Shown one piece after another: positions 7,811-17,105 of a stretch of DNA of 64,000 bases (its first letter is position 1; the number at the start of each line of letters is the position of its first letter). Where the stretch lies: contig QXWO01000009.1 in assembly GCA_009911035.1 (NCBI GenBank), positions 1 through 64,000 on the forward strand, given 5' to 3'. Position numbers and translations under genes: made by a program. The notes under the pieces are model-generated. The model was not told the origin of the DNA, ran no database searches, and was given only the letters and a program-made list of their open reading frames with translations. Origin of the DNA: Lachnospiraceae bacterium. GTDB lineage: Bacteria > Bacillota > Clostridia > Lachnospirales > Lachnospiraceae.

Positions 7811-8036
7811 GAAAAGCTCCTTCCTGTTCTTTTGGGGACTGGATGGTGATTCCGGTTTTATGAGCCTTGTTATAAAAATACGATAATTATAAAAGATAGC
7901 GACAATAGTGATAGTTAACCGCCTGTTTTGGTACTATCATTATAGCACATGCATACAAAGTGCAGCAATCAAGGTTCAGACCTGCAGGCAATTTGGCGAA
8001 ATGCCAGAAGGAAAATAAAAAAGGAAGGAAAAAAAT
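7811..8036. promoter_or_regulatory. Divergent promoter region, araC-like / acetyltransferase
   Basis: This AT-rich spacer separates two divergent starts. It contains repeated GATAG and CTATC pentamers around 7895-7942 and A/T-rich -10-like sequences, as expected for AraC-type operators. No single site can be assigned with confidence. Confidence 0.35.
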
Positions 8037-8675
8037 ATGACAAACAAAGAACGCAGAGACAGAGAAATGGCTTATATTTCGGACGAAGAGATTTTTGAGG
8101 AGCAGAAAAGGGCGAGGAGGCTGACACAGGCGCTGAATACCGCAGACAGGTCAGACTTTGATGCAATAGGAAAAATTGTGAAGGAATTGCTGGGCAGGTC
8201 GGAGGGGGCATTTATTAACCCGCCATTTTATTGTGACTATGGCTCTCATATTGAGGTGGGGAAGAATTTCTTTGCTAATTACAACTGCACAATTATTGAT
8301 GTTGCCAAAGTCACCATAGGAAATAACTGCCAGATGGCTCCCAATGTGGCAATTTATACGGCCGGGCATCCCCTCCACCCGGTGGCAAGGAATTCCCTGT
8401 ACGAGTATGGGATTGGGGTCAGCATCGGGGATAATGTGTGGATTGGCGGAAATACGGTGATTCTTCCCGGCGTGCATATAGGAAACAATGTGGTGATTGG
8501 GGCCGGGAGCGTGGTCACAAAGGATATTCCTGACTGGTCTCTTGCGGCGGGAAATCCGTGCAGGGTGCTTAGGCAGATTACGGAGGAAGACAAAATTTAT
8601 TTTTATAAAGACAGGAAATTTGACAGGGAAGCTTGGGAGACGGTGGAGGAATTTTCTATAAAACAGGAGGGATGA
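8037..8675 (+). CDS. Maltose/galactoside O-acetyltransferase-family protein
   Basis: This 212-residue protein has an N-terminal maltose-acetyltransferase helix region (residues 1-60) followed by left-handed parallel beta-helix hexapeptide repeats (VTIGNN, ISIGDN-like VSIGDNVWIGG, VHIGNNVVIGAGSVV). The catalytic histidine is in TAGHPLHP near residue 110. Family members acetylate the 6-hydroxyl of maltose, galactosides or related sugars with acetyl-CoA. The start is supported by AAGGAAGG upstream. It is divergent from the AraC regulator, suggesting sugar-responsive expression. Confidence 0.9.
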   Translation: MTNKERRDREMAYISDEEIFEEQKRARRLTQALNTADRSDFDAIGKIVKELLGRSEGAFINPPFYCDYGSHIEVGKNFFANYNCTIIDVAKVTIGNNCQMAPNVAIYTAGHPLHPVARNSLYEYGIGVSIGDNVWIGGNTVILPGVHIGNNVVIGAGSVVTKDIPDWSLAAGNPCRVLRQITEEDKIYFYKDRKFDREAWETVEEFSIKQEG

Positions 8676-8739
8676 AGAAATCATGGAAAATATTATTTTA
8701 ATAGGGAAATAGGAAATATCGTATAGGGAAGATTTTTAC

Positions 8740-8800
8740 TTTCGCAGCGCAGCTTTTAGGCAAAGATTGAATGATAGCTTTGCATAAGCTGGCTGCGAAA
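8740..8800. repeat. 61-nt three-tier hairpin
   Basis: Three stacked stems are perfect: TTTCGCAGC (8740-8748) with GCTGCGAAA (8792-8800), CAGCTT (8750-8755) with AAGCTG (8786-8791), and GCAAAG (8760-8765) with CTTTGC (8778-8783), giving 21 bp around a 12-nt loop. There is no T tract, so it is not a simple terminator. Imperfect direct repeats (AAATATCGTATAGGGAAGA near 8714 and AAATATATCGTAGAGAAGA near 8863) flank it, and a copy of the dispersed AGAGCG-type repeat lies at 8812-8828. It may be a small miniature-transposon-like element or a structured RNA. Confidence 0.55.
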
Positions 8801-8811
8801 TTTATATTAGG

Positions 8812-8828
8812 TTTTCAAACTCGCTCTA
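8812..8828 (-). repeat. Dispersed AGAGCG-type repeat, copy 2
   Basis: TTTTCAAACTCGCTCTA reads on the minus strand as TAGAGCGAGTTTGAAAA, one mismatch from copy 1 over 17 nt. It lies just after the 61-nt hairpin and before the LytTR regulator. Confidence 0.6.
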
Positions 8829-9026
8829 ATGGGATAAAAGGAGCAAGCCTTTGACTAATAAAAATATATCGTAGAGAAGAACTGACAAAATAAAGAAAAA
8901 AGGCAGTTATTGTGTTGATTTTACTATTTGGTAAAAAAATCTCATTATTCAGTAATCATTAGTTTTCTCAAATTTTCAAATAGTAAAATATTAAAAACGA
9001 AAGATGAAAATCTAAGGAAGCTAAAT

Positions 9027-9806
9027 ATGCACATCGATGGAGTAAAAAATTGTAAACATATCTACTTGTCAAAGGGACTGGCAAGTTTTTCTTGTGGTAT
9101 AAAAATTGCCATATGCGATAATAACTGGCAATTATCACGTCAATTAAATTCAAAAATCAGGAAAATTCTTGTGGAAGAAAAAATAAAAGGAGAAATTTAT
9201 GAATATATGAAGACAGACCAGCTTAGAAAAAATGAAATTTTGTATGACATTTTGTTTTTGTCTATGGATATGTTTGAGAGCGATGTAATGCAGGCTGTGA
9301 GGGAACTGAGAAATAAATACTCCTATAGTAAACTAATACTGGTATCAGAAGATGCAAAGTATTTGCAGGAAGCTTATAAAGCCCAGCCGTTTCGCTATTT
9401 GCTCAGAACTGACCAGATAGAGGAAATTAGAGAAGCAATAGATAGTGCAATAGAAGAAAATAAAGAAAAAATGGGTTTTGTTCTGGATGAAAATGGAAGA
9501 TTGTACCCAGTATTAATGAAGGAAATATTATATATGGAATCACTGGGAGATGATGTTTTAATCGCTACGGAGAATAAAGAGAAGTTTATTGTAAGGATGA
9601 CTCTGAAGAAAATGTATAATATGCTGGAATATGATTTTATCCGATGTAGCAGAGAATACATAGTTAATATAAGACATATCAAAAAAATAGGTGACAGAGA
9701 CATTATTCTGGATAATGGATACAATATCACCATATCTTTTAGAAATATGAAAAGTGTAAAAGAAAGATATAGGGAATATGTATTTAGAAGCAATCAGATG
9801 TTGTAG
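9027..9806 (+). CDS. LytTR-type response regulator with degenerate receiver
   Basis: The receiver-like domain (from IKIAICDNN to about 115 residues later) is followed by a LytTR DNA-binding domain (around YPVLMKEILYMESLGDDVLI to the C-terminus). The position that normally carries the phospho-acceptor aspartate reads ILFLSMDM, so Ser replaces Asp, and the acidic pair is reduced to D-N. Phosphorylation is therefore unlikely. The open frame extends upstream to a TTG at 8928, but the ATG at 9027 has AGGAAG at the right distance and is preferred, giving 259 residues. No kinase gene is adjacent. It precedes the giant repeat-protein gene by 107 bp and probably regulates it. Confidence 0.8.
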   Translation: MHIDGVKNCKHIYLSKGLASFSCGIKIAICDNNWQLSRQLNSKIRKILVEEKIKGEIYEYMKTDQLRKNEILYDILFLSMDMFESDVMQAVRELRNKYSYSKLILVSEDAKYLQEAYKAQPFRYLLRTDQIEEIREAIDSAIEENKEKMGFVLDENGRLYPVLMKEILYMESLGDDVLIATENKEKFIVRMTLKKMYNMLEYDFIRCSREYIVNIRHIKKIGDRDIILDNGYNITISFRNMKSVKERYREYVFRSNQML

Positions 9807-9815
9807 TAATATAAT

Positions 9816-9885
9816 TTGACGTTTACCACAAAAAAACGACAGATATCGACATTTGAGCCTCCCTGATAAATTATAGAAATATAAT
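9816..9885 (+). promoter_or_regulatory. Putative LytTR-controlled promoter of the giant repeat gene
   Basis: A TATAAT box lies at 9880-9885 without a recognisable -35. Upstream are spaced GAC-containing repeats: TTGACGTTT (9816-9824), CGACA (9837-9841) and TCGACATTT (9846-9854), which sit 21 and 30 nt apart. LytTR proteins bind pairs of short direct repeats spaced by about two helical turns, so these are candidate binding sites. The assignment is inferred. Confidence 0.35.
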
Positions 9886-9913
9886 AAAACAAAAAGGCAG
9901 GGGAGGATAAGGA

Positions 9914-12900
9914 ATGGATAAAAAACAGACAGCAATAAAACCGGAAAAGAAAAAGGAACAAAACAGTGGAAAAGGTAGTTTGCTTGAACTGATGGGGCTG
10001 CTTGCAAACATAATTACTTTAATGACCTATTGTGCTATAAGTCCTGCCCTTGCGGAATATCACGGGAATGCATTAATATACAGGATTTCTCTTGCTGTCA
10101 TTGTAATTATGGTAATTGTTGCAATCATAGAATTTGCACATCTGATATACGGAAATTGGGAAAAAATATATAAATTATGTTTGTGGATTCAGAAGAAAAA
10201 GAAGGCTGCTTTTTTAAATAAGCTGTCTGTGAAGTGGAAGGTGGGTTTGTTGCTTGCTGCCACTGGAATAATCGTTCTTACTGTTATCTTTGTTAACTAT
10301 CCTGAAACCTCTTATTATGATGCAGTGGTTGAAATTTATGGTATTCCTACCGGGATCGGCGAGCCATTGTCCGGCAGTGAGCGGAAGGAGAGAGCTTTTT
10401 ACTGGGAGATTAAAAACTATAAAAGGCAGGGGCGTCTGGTTTTGACCTATGTAGACTCTTATGGGCAAATGGAACTTATGAGAGGATATTCCACAGCGTA
10501 TAGCATGATGTTTTTCCAGCCGTCGGCCCGTATAGAGTATAAGTATGTAGAAAATAAGAAAAAATACCAGTCCTATAGCGAGGAGGGGTATCTGGTAGCT
10601 GACAAAATGGATACTAAATTTCCAGACGTAGAGGAAATAACTTATTACAGCAGTAGTGGGAAGACTTTAATGAAGCTGGAAAAAAGGGATTATGATAAGT
10701 ATGAGGTCACAGAATATTCAGTGGAAGACAATCCGCAATTGTTGAATTCTACTTTATTCCGTACAGATGGGCAAGCAGCATCTGATATAAGGAGAAGAGA
10801 GGAAGATATGACTTCCCAGCAGATAGAGGTCAGTTATAACTCGCTTGGAATGCCCCAGCAGTGCAGACTGAGTTACCGTATTAACAATAGGTACGGTGTG
10901 AATGGGGAGAAATATGTCTATGATAAGGATAAAAGACTGACAGCATTATACTATCTTGATATCGATGGAAAGCCGGTATGCAATAAGCTGGGAATTATGA
11001 TGGCAGCTTTCCAATATGAGGATGATGGAAATCTGCATGCGATCCGTTATTTCAGCGATGAAAACGGGATAGAGAAAACAGAGGGGTTCTATGGGGTATT
11101 TTGTGAAAAGTTTGATTATGAATCTGGGAATCTCATAAGCCGTAAACAGCTTAACCGCAGTGAGAACTGGTGGTATGATTTAAACGGCGTGTATGAATAT
11201 CAATATACCTATGATAGAGGGGGTTTGACGCAGGAAGCTTTCTTTGGGATCAACGATAAACCTGTCCGAAACAGCCAGTTTTCCAGCCGGCAAATCAATT
11301 TTAAAATGCAAGGGAATTCCGGAATTGTTATCACATTTGATCCTGCCCGGTCATACCTGGAAACAGAAGAACCAATAGCGGCAAAGCAGCAAAATGAAGA
11401 TGGGAGAATTACTGGAGGAGCAGAAAAGCCGGCGGCTGACATGGAACTGCTTGTGGCTTCACAGAATGAACTATCAGAGGTTCTTGCGGTCAATGCATAT
11501 GTGCAGGCGGAAGCAGAACTGGTAATAGAGGATGAGCAGAGTGAGTCAAAACAGCTTTTGGCACAGGGATCGGCCGGCTCAAAAGAACAGATTGCAGAAA
11601 GAAACAGAAAAAGAGCAGATTCAGAAGTGTTGGATGATGCATGGGGAATGCCGGAGGATTTAGATAGAAATTATATTTCGATCCGTTATGATCTCAACAA
11701 AAATAATAGTATTAAAGCAGTCAGCTATTATGATGAAAAAGGAAATCTGGTAATAAATGAGGAGGGCTACGCCTCAAAGCATTTGAAATATGACGACCAG
11801 CAGCGTACGATCAGGGTATCCTATTATGATATAAATGGCAAATTGTGTCTGACTAATGATGGATATGCGGAAGTGGAGAGTAATTATGATTCAAATAAAG
11901 AAGGGAAAGTTAAGGAGAGGAAATATCTTGATATAAATGGGGAACTGACATGTAATAAAAAGTATGGTTATGCTTTGATTTCTTACGAATATCTGCCGCA
12001 GGGTAAAAATGAAAAAATAATTAAGTATTATTTTGATGAGAATGAAGATCCAATTCAGATTTTAGACAAAGGCTATGCAAGTACAGAACAGGTCTATGAT
12101 GAAAGCGGCTGCCTGGTGAGGGAGGCTTATTATGATAAGTCAGGCGCCGCCACCATTCGGACAGATTATGGAGTGGCAGAAATTTTGTGGGAATATGCTG
12201 ATAGCGGAAATTTAATCCGTGAATGGTATAAAGATGTCAACGGTAATCCGACCAATCGGACTGATAAAGGGTATGCAGTGGTTTATCAGGATTTTGAAGC
12301 CGGACGTATGGTGAAAAAAAGTTACGAAGGATATCAGAATGGAACCCTGCGTGCAGTTACCGATTTAGATACAGGGATTTCCGCTATGAGATTTGTTTAT
12401 AACAATGGGCAAATACAGGAAACGCAGTATTATGACACAGCAGATATGCTTACTTTACGAAAAGATACAGGGTATGCTGTACTAAAGTATGAGTACAATG
12501 AACAGGGAAAAATCAGTGCACAATATGCTTATGGGACAGATGACAGGCTGGTTTTACGAAAGGATACAGGGTATGCCGTGGTGAGATATGAGTATGACGA
12601 GTTCAACCGGAACATTTCTTCCCGCTACTATGGTGTGGACGGACAAAGTTCTGTTATCAGCTCAGAATACCAGTGTGCGGGTTTTGATTATAAATATGAT
12701 GATTGGGGAAACAAAATAGAAATTCGCTATATAGGTATGGACGGAAAACCGATAGTGCGAAGGGATTTGGGAATTGCAAGGATACACAGGGAATATGATA
12801 ACGCAGGAAATCTGGTGCTTGAATCTTACTTTAATGCTGCAGACAAACCTACTGTGTATAAAGATTATGGATATGCGTCTTTCATACAATTGTATGAAGA

Positions 12901-15900
12901 CGGAAAACGGATGGAAACGGAATACTTTGACGTGCAGGGGAAGCCGGTATTATATAATGGCAGAGGATATGCTGTTGTCAGGTACAGCTATGACGATGCA
13001 GGAAACTGTATTTCAGAATTATATTATGACGTAGATGGTGAAAAGCTTATTATCAGTACCAAATACCACTGTGCCGGCTTTGCATATGAATACGATGATA
13101 TGGGGAACCGAACACATATTTCCTATGTGGGATTAGACGGTAAAAAAATGACCCGCAGGGATTTGGGGTATGCGGAAATTCGCAGGTCATATGACAGCCT
13201 GGGAAATCAGACACAAGAGTCTTATTTTGACATCAATGGAAATCCTGTATTATGCAGGGCAGGGGGATATTCTTCCAGTCAGAGCATTTATGCAGGAAGC
13301 AATCAGATGGAAGTGAAGTATCTTGACACCGAAGGAGAGCTGATTTTGCGCAGCGACAAAGGCTATGCTGTTGTTCAATTTCAATATGATGATTTTGGAC
13401 ATTGCATTTCAGAGCTTTATTATGATACTGCGGAGCAGCCTGTTATTAGTACAGAACATCATTGCGCGGGCTATAAGTATCAATATGATGAAAAAGGGAA
13501 TAAAATAGATACCTGGTATATAGGACTGGATGGCAATCTGATGATTCGGCGGGATTTGGGGGTTGCCCATATACATTACGAATATGATGGTTTCGGAAAT
13601 CAGGTAAAAGCTTCCTATTATGACACAGAGAATAATCCTGCTATAAGAAAAGATAGAGGATATGCTTATTATGTATGTAATTATGAAAACGGCAAGGATG
13701 TGGAATGCCGCTATTTTAATAAACAGAACAATTTAGTCCTCAAGGATGATTTAGGATGTGCTATTATAAAAAATCAATATGATGAATTTGGACAGTGTAT
13801 TTCCACTAGGTATTTTGATGCGTACGAAAAGCCGATTGTCAGTACAAAAAATAATTGCGCAGGATTTGAATATGAGTATGATGAAAAGGGAAATAAAACA
13901 AAAATCCGGTATACAGGACTGGATGGGGAAATGATGACCCGCCGGGATTTAGGCTATGCACAGGTACATATAGAGTATGACGATCTGAAAAACGAGGTGG
14001 CGGCGGCCTATTTTGATATTAGCGGAAATCCTGCTGTGAGAAAAGAATATGGCTATGCTTCTTATGAACGGACATATGATAGTGGAAACTGGGTGGAATA
14101 CCGTTATTTTGATGTACATGGAAATCCTGTCATGAGAGATGACAATGGGTATGCCGTTCTTAAATATCAGTATGATGAATTCGGACAAAAGGTATCAGAA
14201 CTGTATTATGATACACAGGAGAATCCTGTCATTAGTACAGAATACTATTGCGCAGGATTTGAATATGAATATGATGAGAAGGGAAATAATACAGATATCC
14301 GGTACATAGGGCTGGATGGTCTTCTGATGGTCCGGCGGGATTTGGGCTATGCACAGACGCATATTGACTTTGATGATGCGGGACGGGAGATAGCTGCATT
14401 CTATTATGACACTGAAAAGAATCCTGTAACGAGGAAAGGATATGGGTATGCTTCTTATGAACGGACATATGATAATGGAAACTGGGTGGAATACCGTTAT
14501 TTTGACACCCAGGGAAATCCGGTTGTGAGAAGTGATACAGGGTATGCAGTTATTCAATACCAGTATGATGAATTTGGGCAATGTGTTTCTGAGTATTATT
14601 ATGGCTCAAAAGGGCAGCCAATTGTAAGTACAGAATATCATTGTGCGGGATTTGAATATAAATATGATGTAAAAGGGAATAAGACAGATGCCCGCTATAT
14701 TGGTTTGGACGGAAATATAATGGTTCGCCGGGATTTGGGGTATGCACATGTGAAGATTGGCTATGACGAGATGGGCAAGGAGATATCCCAGGCTTATTAT
14801 GATGTGGATGAAAAACCTGTGAAGAATAAAGAGGGAGGTTATGCTTCTTATAAGCGGGTATATCATAACAAAAGATGGATGGAATACCGTTATTTCGATG
14901 TGGATAATAATCTGGTATCGAGAGCGGACACTGGCTATGCTGTTTTAAAATATGAGTATGATGAATTCCGGCAGTGTATTGCTGCATACTATTTTGATAC
15001 AGATGAAAATCCTGTCATAAGCAAAAAATATTTGAATGCCGGATATAAAAATGAATACAACGAGAGGGGTGATAATATAGATACTTATTATATAGATGAA
15101 GAAGGAGAGCTGATGATGCCGGGCAATCTGGGATTTGCGCATGTACGGACGGGCTATGATGAAGCAGGAAATAAAATATCCGAGGCATATTTTGACACGG
15201 AGGATAATCCGGTATTACATAAAGAGGGAGGCTATGCATCCTATAAGTATGAGCGTAAGAAGGGAAAATGGGATAAATACTATTACTATGATACCCAAGA
15301 AAATCCAGTACTAAGAGCAGATACAGGTTATGCAGTTATTAGATATGAATACAATGAACTGGGGCTGTGTACATTTATAAGTTATTATGATGCTGATGAA
15401 AAAATTATGATCAGTCCGGAATACCATTGTGCTTATTTCGGTTATGCATACGATGACCGGGGCAATATAACAAGCTATAGATATTTTGGGACTGAGGGAG
15501 AATATATTAAGCGTAAGGATATGGGAGCTATACTGCATAATCTGTCATATGATGAATATGACCACCAGATAACAGATATATATTATGAACTGAAACCAGA
15601 GGATAATTCATATCTGCAAAAAGTTAACCGGGCGGATAAAGGTTACGCATCAATTGAGACAGATTACGAAGGCACCCATTTGGTAGAAACAAGATATCTG
15701 GATGCTGAGGCAAATCCTGTTATCTATAAAGAACTTGGATATGCAATTTGCAGACGTGAATATAACGAAGATGAACAGCTTGTTATGGAAACTTATTATG
15801 ATGCGAATGAACAGCTTATCAATAATCAAAATGGATATGCTAAAATTGAGTATCAGTATGATAGTTCAGGAAATATTGAAAAGTATATCTATTATGATAA

Positions 15901-15925
15901 AGACAATCAGCAGATAGAGCGGTAA
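9914..15925 (+). CDS. Giant membrane-anchored YD/RHS-like repeat protein (2003 aa)
   Basis: Three membrane segments lie near residues 28-50, 57-80 and 110-130. Lysine-rich stretches at the N-terminus and between segments 2 and 3 place about 1870 residues outside the cell. From about residue 616 to the end there are roughly 42 units of about 33 residues with the pattern GYAxxxYxYDxxGNxxxxxYYDxxGxPV. In the middle these group into a higher-order repeat of about 131 residues made of four distinguishable unit types (GYAV, HCAGFEY, DLGYAH and GYASYERTY). The pattern recalls RHS/YD repeats, but the RHS core motif and a C-terminal toxin are both absent, since the protein ends within a repeat. A Glu/Ala-rich linker lies around residues 490-575. 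Function unknown; a surface adhesin or shell is possible. It sits between a LytTR regulator and a CmpB-type membrane protein. Confidence 0.8.
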   Translation: MDKKQTAIKPEKKKEQNSGKGSLLELMGLLANIITLMTYCAISPALAEYHGNALIYRISLAVIVIMVIVAIIEFAHLIYGNWEKIYKLCLWIQKKKKAAFLNKLSVKWKVGLLLAATGIIVLTVIFVNYPETSYYDAVVEIYGIPTGIGEPLSGSERKERAFYWEIKNYKRQGRLVLTYVDSYGQMELMRGYSTAYSMMFFQPSARIEYKYVENKKKYQSYSEEGYLVADKMDTKFPDVEEITYYSSSGKTLMKLEKRDYDKYEVTEYSVEDNPQLLNSTLFRTDGQAASDIRRREEDMTSQQIEVSYNSLGMPQQCRLSYRINNRYGVNGEKYVYDKDKRLTALYYLDIDGKPVCNKLGIMMAAFQYEDDGNLHAIRYFSDENGIEKTEGFYGVFCEKFDYESGNLISRKQLNRSENWWYDLNGVYEYQYTYDRGGLTQEAFFGINDKPVRNSQFSSRQINFKMQGNSGIVITFDPARSYLETEEPIAAKQQNEDGRITGGAEKPAADMELLVASQNELSEVLAVNAYVQAEAELVIEDEQSESKQLLAQGSAGSKEQIAERNRKRADSEVLDDAWGMPEDLDRNYISIRYDLNKNNSIKAVSYYDEKGNLVINEEGYASKHLKYDDQQRTIRVSYYDINGKLCLTNDGYAEVESNYDSNKEGKVKERKYLDINGELTCNKKYGYALISYEYLPQGKNEKIIKYYFDENEDPIQILDKGYASTEQVYDESGCLVREAYYDKSGAATIRTDYGVAEILWEYADSGNLIREWYKDVNGNPTNRTDKGYAVVYQDFEAGRMVKKSYEGYQNGTLRAVTDLDTGISAMRFVYNNGQIQETQYYDTADMLTLRKDTGYAVLKYEYNEQGKISAQYAYGTDDRLVLRKDTGYAVVRYEYDEFNRNISSRYYGVDGQSSVISSEYQCAGFDYKYDDWGNKIEIRYIGMDGKPIVRRDLGIARIHREYDNAGNLVLESYFNAADKPTVYKDYGYASFIQLYEDGKRMETEYFDVQGKPVLYNGRGYAVVRYSYDDAGNCISELYYDVDGEKLIISTKYHCAGFAYEYDDMGNRTHISYVGLDGKKMTRRDLGYAEIRRSYDSLGNQTQESYFDINGNPVLCRAGGYSSSQSIYAGSNQMEVKYLDTEGELILRSDKGYAVVQFQYDDFGHCISELYYDTAEQPVISTEHHCAGYKYQYDEKGNKIDTWYIGLDGNLMIRRDLGVAHIHYEYDGFGNQVKASYYDTENNPAIRKDRGYAYYVCNYENGKDVECRYFNKQNNLVLKDDLGCAIIKNQYDEFGQCISTRYFDAYEKPIVSTKNNCAGFEYEYDEKGNKTKIRYTGLDGEMMTRRDLGYAQVHIEYDDLKNEVAAAYFDISGNPAVRKEYGYASYERTYDSGNWVEYRYFDVHGNPVMRDDNGYAVLKYQYDEFGQKVSELYYDTQENPVISTEYYCAGFEYEYDEKGNNTDIRYIGLDGLLMVRRDLGYAQTHIDFDDAGREIAAFYYDTEKNPVTRKGYGYASYERTYDNGNWVEYRYFDTQGNPVVRSDTGYAVIQYQYDEFGQCVSEYYYGSKGQPIVSTEYHCAGFEYKYDVKGNKTDARYIGLDGNIMVRRDLGYAHVKIGYDEMGKEISQAYYDVDEKPVKNKEGGYASYKRVYHNKRWMEYRYFDVDNNLVSRADTGYAVLKYEYDEFRQCIAAYYFDTDENPVISKKYLNAGYKNEYNERGDNIDTYYIDEEGELMMPGNLGFAHVRTGYDEAGNKISEAYFDTEDNPVLHKEGGYASYKYERKKGKWDKYYYYDTQENPVLRADTGYAVIRYEYNELGLCTFISYYDADEKIMISPEYHCAYFGYAYDDRGNITSYRYFGTEGEYIKRKDMGAILHNLSYDEYDHQITDIYYELKPEDNSYLQKVNRADKGYASIETDYEGTHLVETRYLDAEANPVIYKELGYAICRREYNEDEQLVMETYYDANEQLINNQNGYAKIEYQYDSSGNIEKYIYYDKDNQQIER

Positions 15926-16012
15926 AAGCAGATATGAAACTTGCTTAATGATAAGTACATCAAAATAAACTTATTGCTACGGGTGATAAATTTCCGACTT
16001 CATGGGCATGCT

Positions 16013-16564
16013 ATGCATATGAATAGAAGAAAACAGCACCGTAAATTTGATTACTTTGTACTACTTTTCTTTTCCATTGCTATGGCAGGTTGGATTTGGG
16101 AAGTAGTACTATATTTTTTTACAGAACATGCATTTATAAACAGAGGCATATACCGGGGGCCTTATCTGCCCATTTACGGGGCAGGGGGCCTTTTGCTGTG
16201 CATTCTGCTACGGACTTTTGGGAAAAAGCCTTTGTGTGTATTTGCATTTTCGGTAATATCATGTACTCTTTTAGAATACCTGACCAGCTATTTTCTGGAA
16301 TTAAGGTGGGGCGTGAGATGGTGGGATTACAGCGGGCATTTTCTGAATATAAACGGCAGGGTCTGCCTGCTGGGGAGTGTGGCTTTCGGAATCGGCGGAA
16401 CTGCGCTGGTATGCCTGTTTTTACCCTTTTATGAAAAAATGTATCAGAGAATATCCCCCAAATGGCGCACCGGATTATGTTTTGCGCTGCTTTTACTGTT
16501 TGTGGTGGATGCGGCGTACTGTGCCATGCATCCGAACACGGGATACGGAGTCACATCCTCTTAG
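16013..16564 (+). CDS. CmpB-type putative ABC transporter membrane protein
   Basis: About 183 residues with five or so membrane helices match the PF06541-type pattern (putative ABC-transporter type IV, CmpB): GWIWEV, NRGIYRGPYLPIYGAGG, SCTLLEYLTSY, RWWDYSGHFLNINGRVCLLG. The function of this family is not established. The frame is open from a TTG at 15941, but ATGs at 16013 and 16019 are more likely starts; neither has a strong ribosome binding site. It follows the giant repeat gene closely and may be co-transcribed. Its TAG stop is embedded in a copy of the dispersed AGAGCG-type repeat. Confidence 0.8.
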   Translation: MHMNRRKQHRKFDYFVLLFFSIAMAGWIWEVVLYFFTEHAFINRGIYRGPYLPIYGAGGLLLCILLRTFGKKPLCVFAFSVISCTLLEYLTSYFLELRWGVRWWDYSGHFLNINGRVCLLGSVAFGIGGTALVCLFLPFYEKMYQRISPKWRTGLCFALLLLFVVDAAYCAMHPNTGYGVTSS

Positions 16565-16584
16565 AGCGTGTTTGGAAAATGCTT
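16562..16584 (+). repeat. Dispersed AGAGCG-type repeat, copy 3
   Basis: TAGAGCGTGTTTGGAAAATG at 16562-16581, continuing CTT. Its first three bases are the stop codon of the CmpB-type gene. It matches copy 1 (opposite orientation) with one mismatch over 22 nt. Confidence 0.7.
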
Positions 16585-16677
16585 TTATTCTTCTGTGTCC
16601 CTGTATACGGCAGAATCCAGATATGGTAAAATCTTTTATAGAAGTAAAAGAAAGTTATGGAAAGGCGGAGGTACGGG

Positions 16678-16930
16678 ATGGATAAAAATACAATAACTTT
16701 TTTTTAACAGACGGGAACTGGTCTGCACCTTCGATACTGCAAAACAGGCTGAAATGCGCAGACGGCTGGCCGGAAATGGAATTGACTATAAAGTGAAAAT
16801 AGCCGGGACAGGTGCAGGTACAGGAAGACAGGGCTATGATATAGGAAGGCTGCGAAAGCCGGAATTTATTATATATGTACATAAAAAGGATTTTGAAAAA
16901 GCTTCCTATGTAATAAACAGACCGGGATAA
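16678..16930 (+). pseudogene. Small protein gene interrupted in a T8 run
   Basis: After a good GGAGG site (16668-16672) the ATG at 16678 reads MDKNTITFF and then stops at TAA inside a run of eight T residues (16698-16705). With seven Ts the frame would continue as NRRELVCTFDTAKQAEMRRR and end EFIIYVHKKDFEKASYVINRPG at 16930, giving about 83 residues. That second part looks like a real small protein with a C-terminal YxVxxKDxEKA pattern. The gene is thus either broken by one inserted T, subject to slippage at the T run, or affected by a sequencing error. Function unknown. Confidence 0.55.
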
Positions 16931-17105
16931 TGGCACTGAACGCTGCCCGGAATGTCTTTTTAGATAAAGAAAAGCGCTTATCGTGCTATTGCGGGAGAGT
17001 GGGAAAGCATATATACTTAAAGAAAGACAGTCATTTCTGTAACCGGACGAGAAGGATTTTCAGAAGGGGACTTGTGGAGACATTTATTTAAGGAGGGACA
17101 TAAAA

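Noticed and set aside
12662-15538. Many minus-strand ORFs within the giant repeat gene
   Set aside because: They recur with the sense-strand repeat and carry no independent start signals.
15880-15925. C-terminal toxin and immunity gene of an RHS system
   Set aside because: The protein ends within a repeat unit and the next gene is a CmpB-type membrane protein, so there is no toxin/immunity pair.
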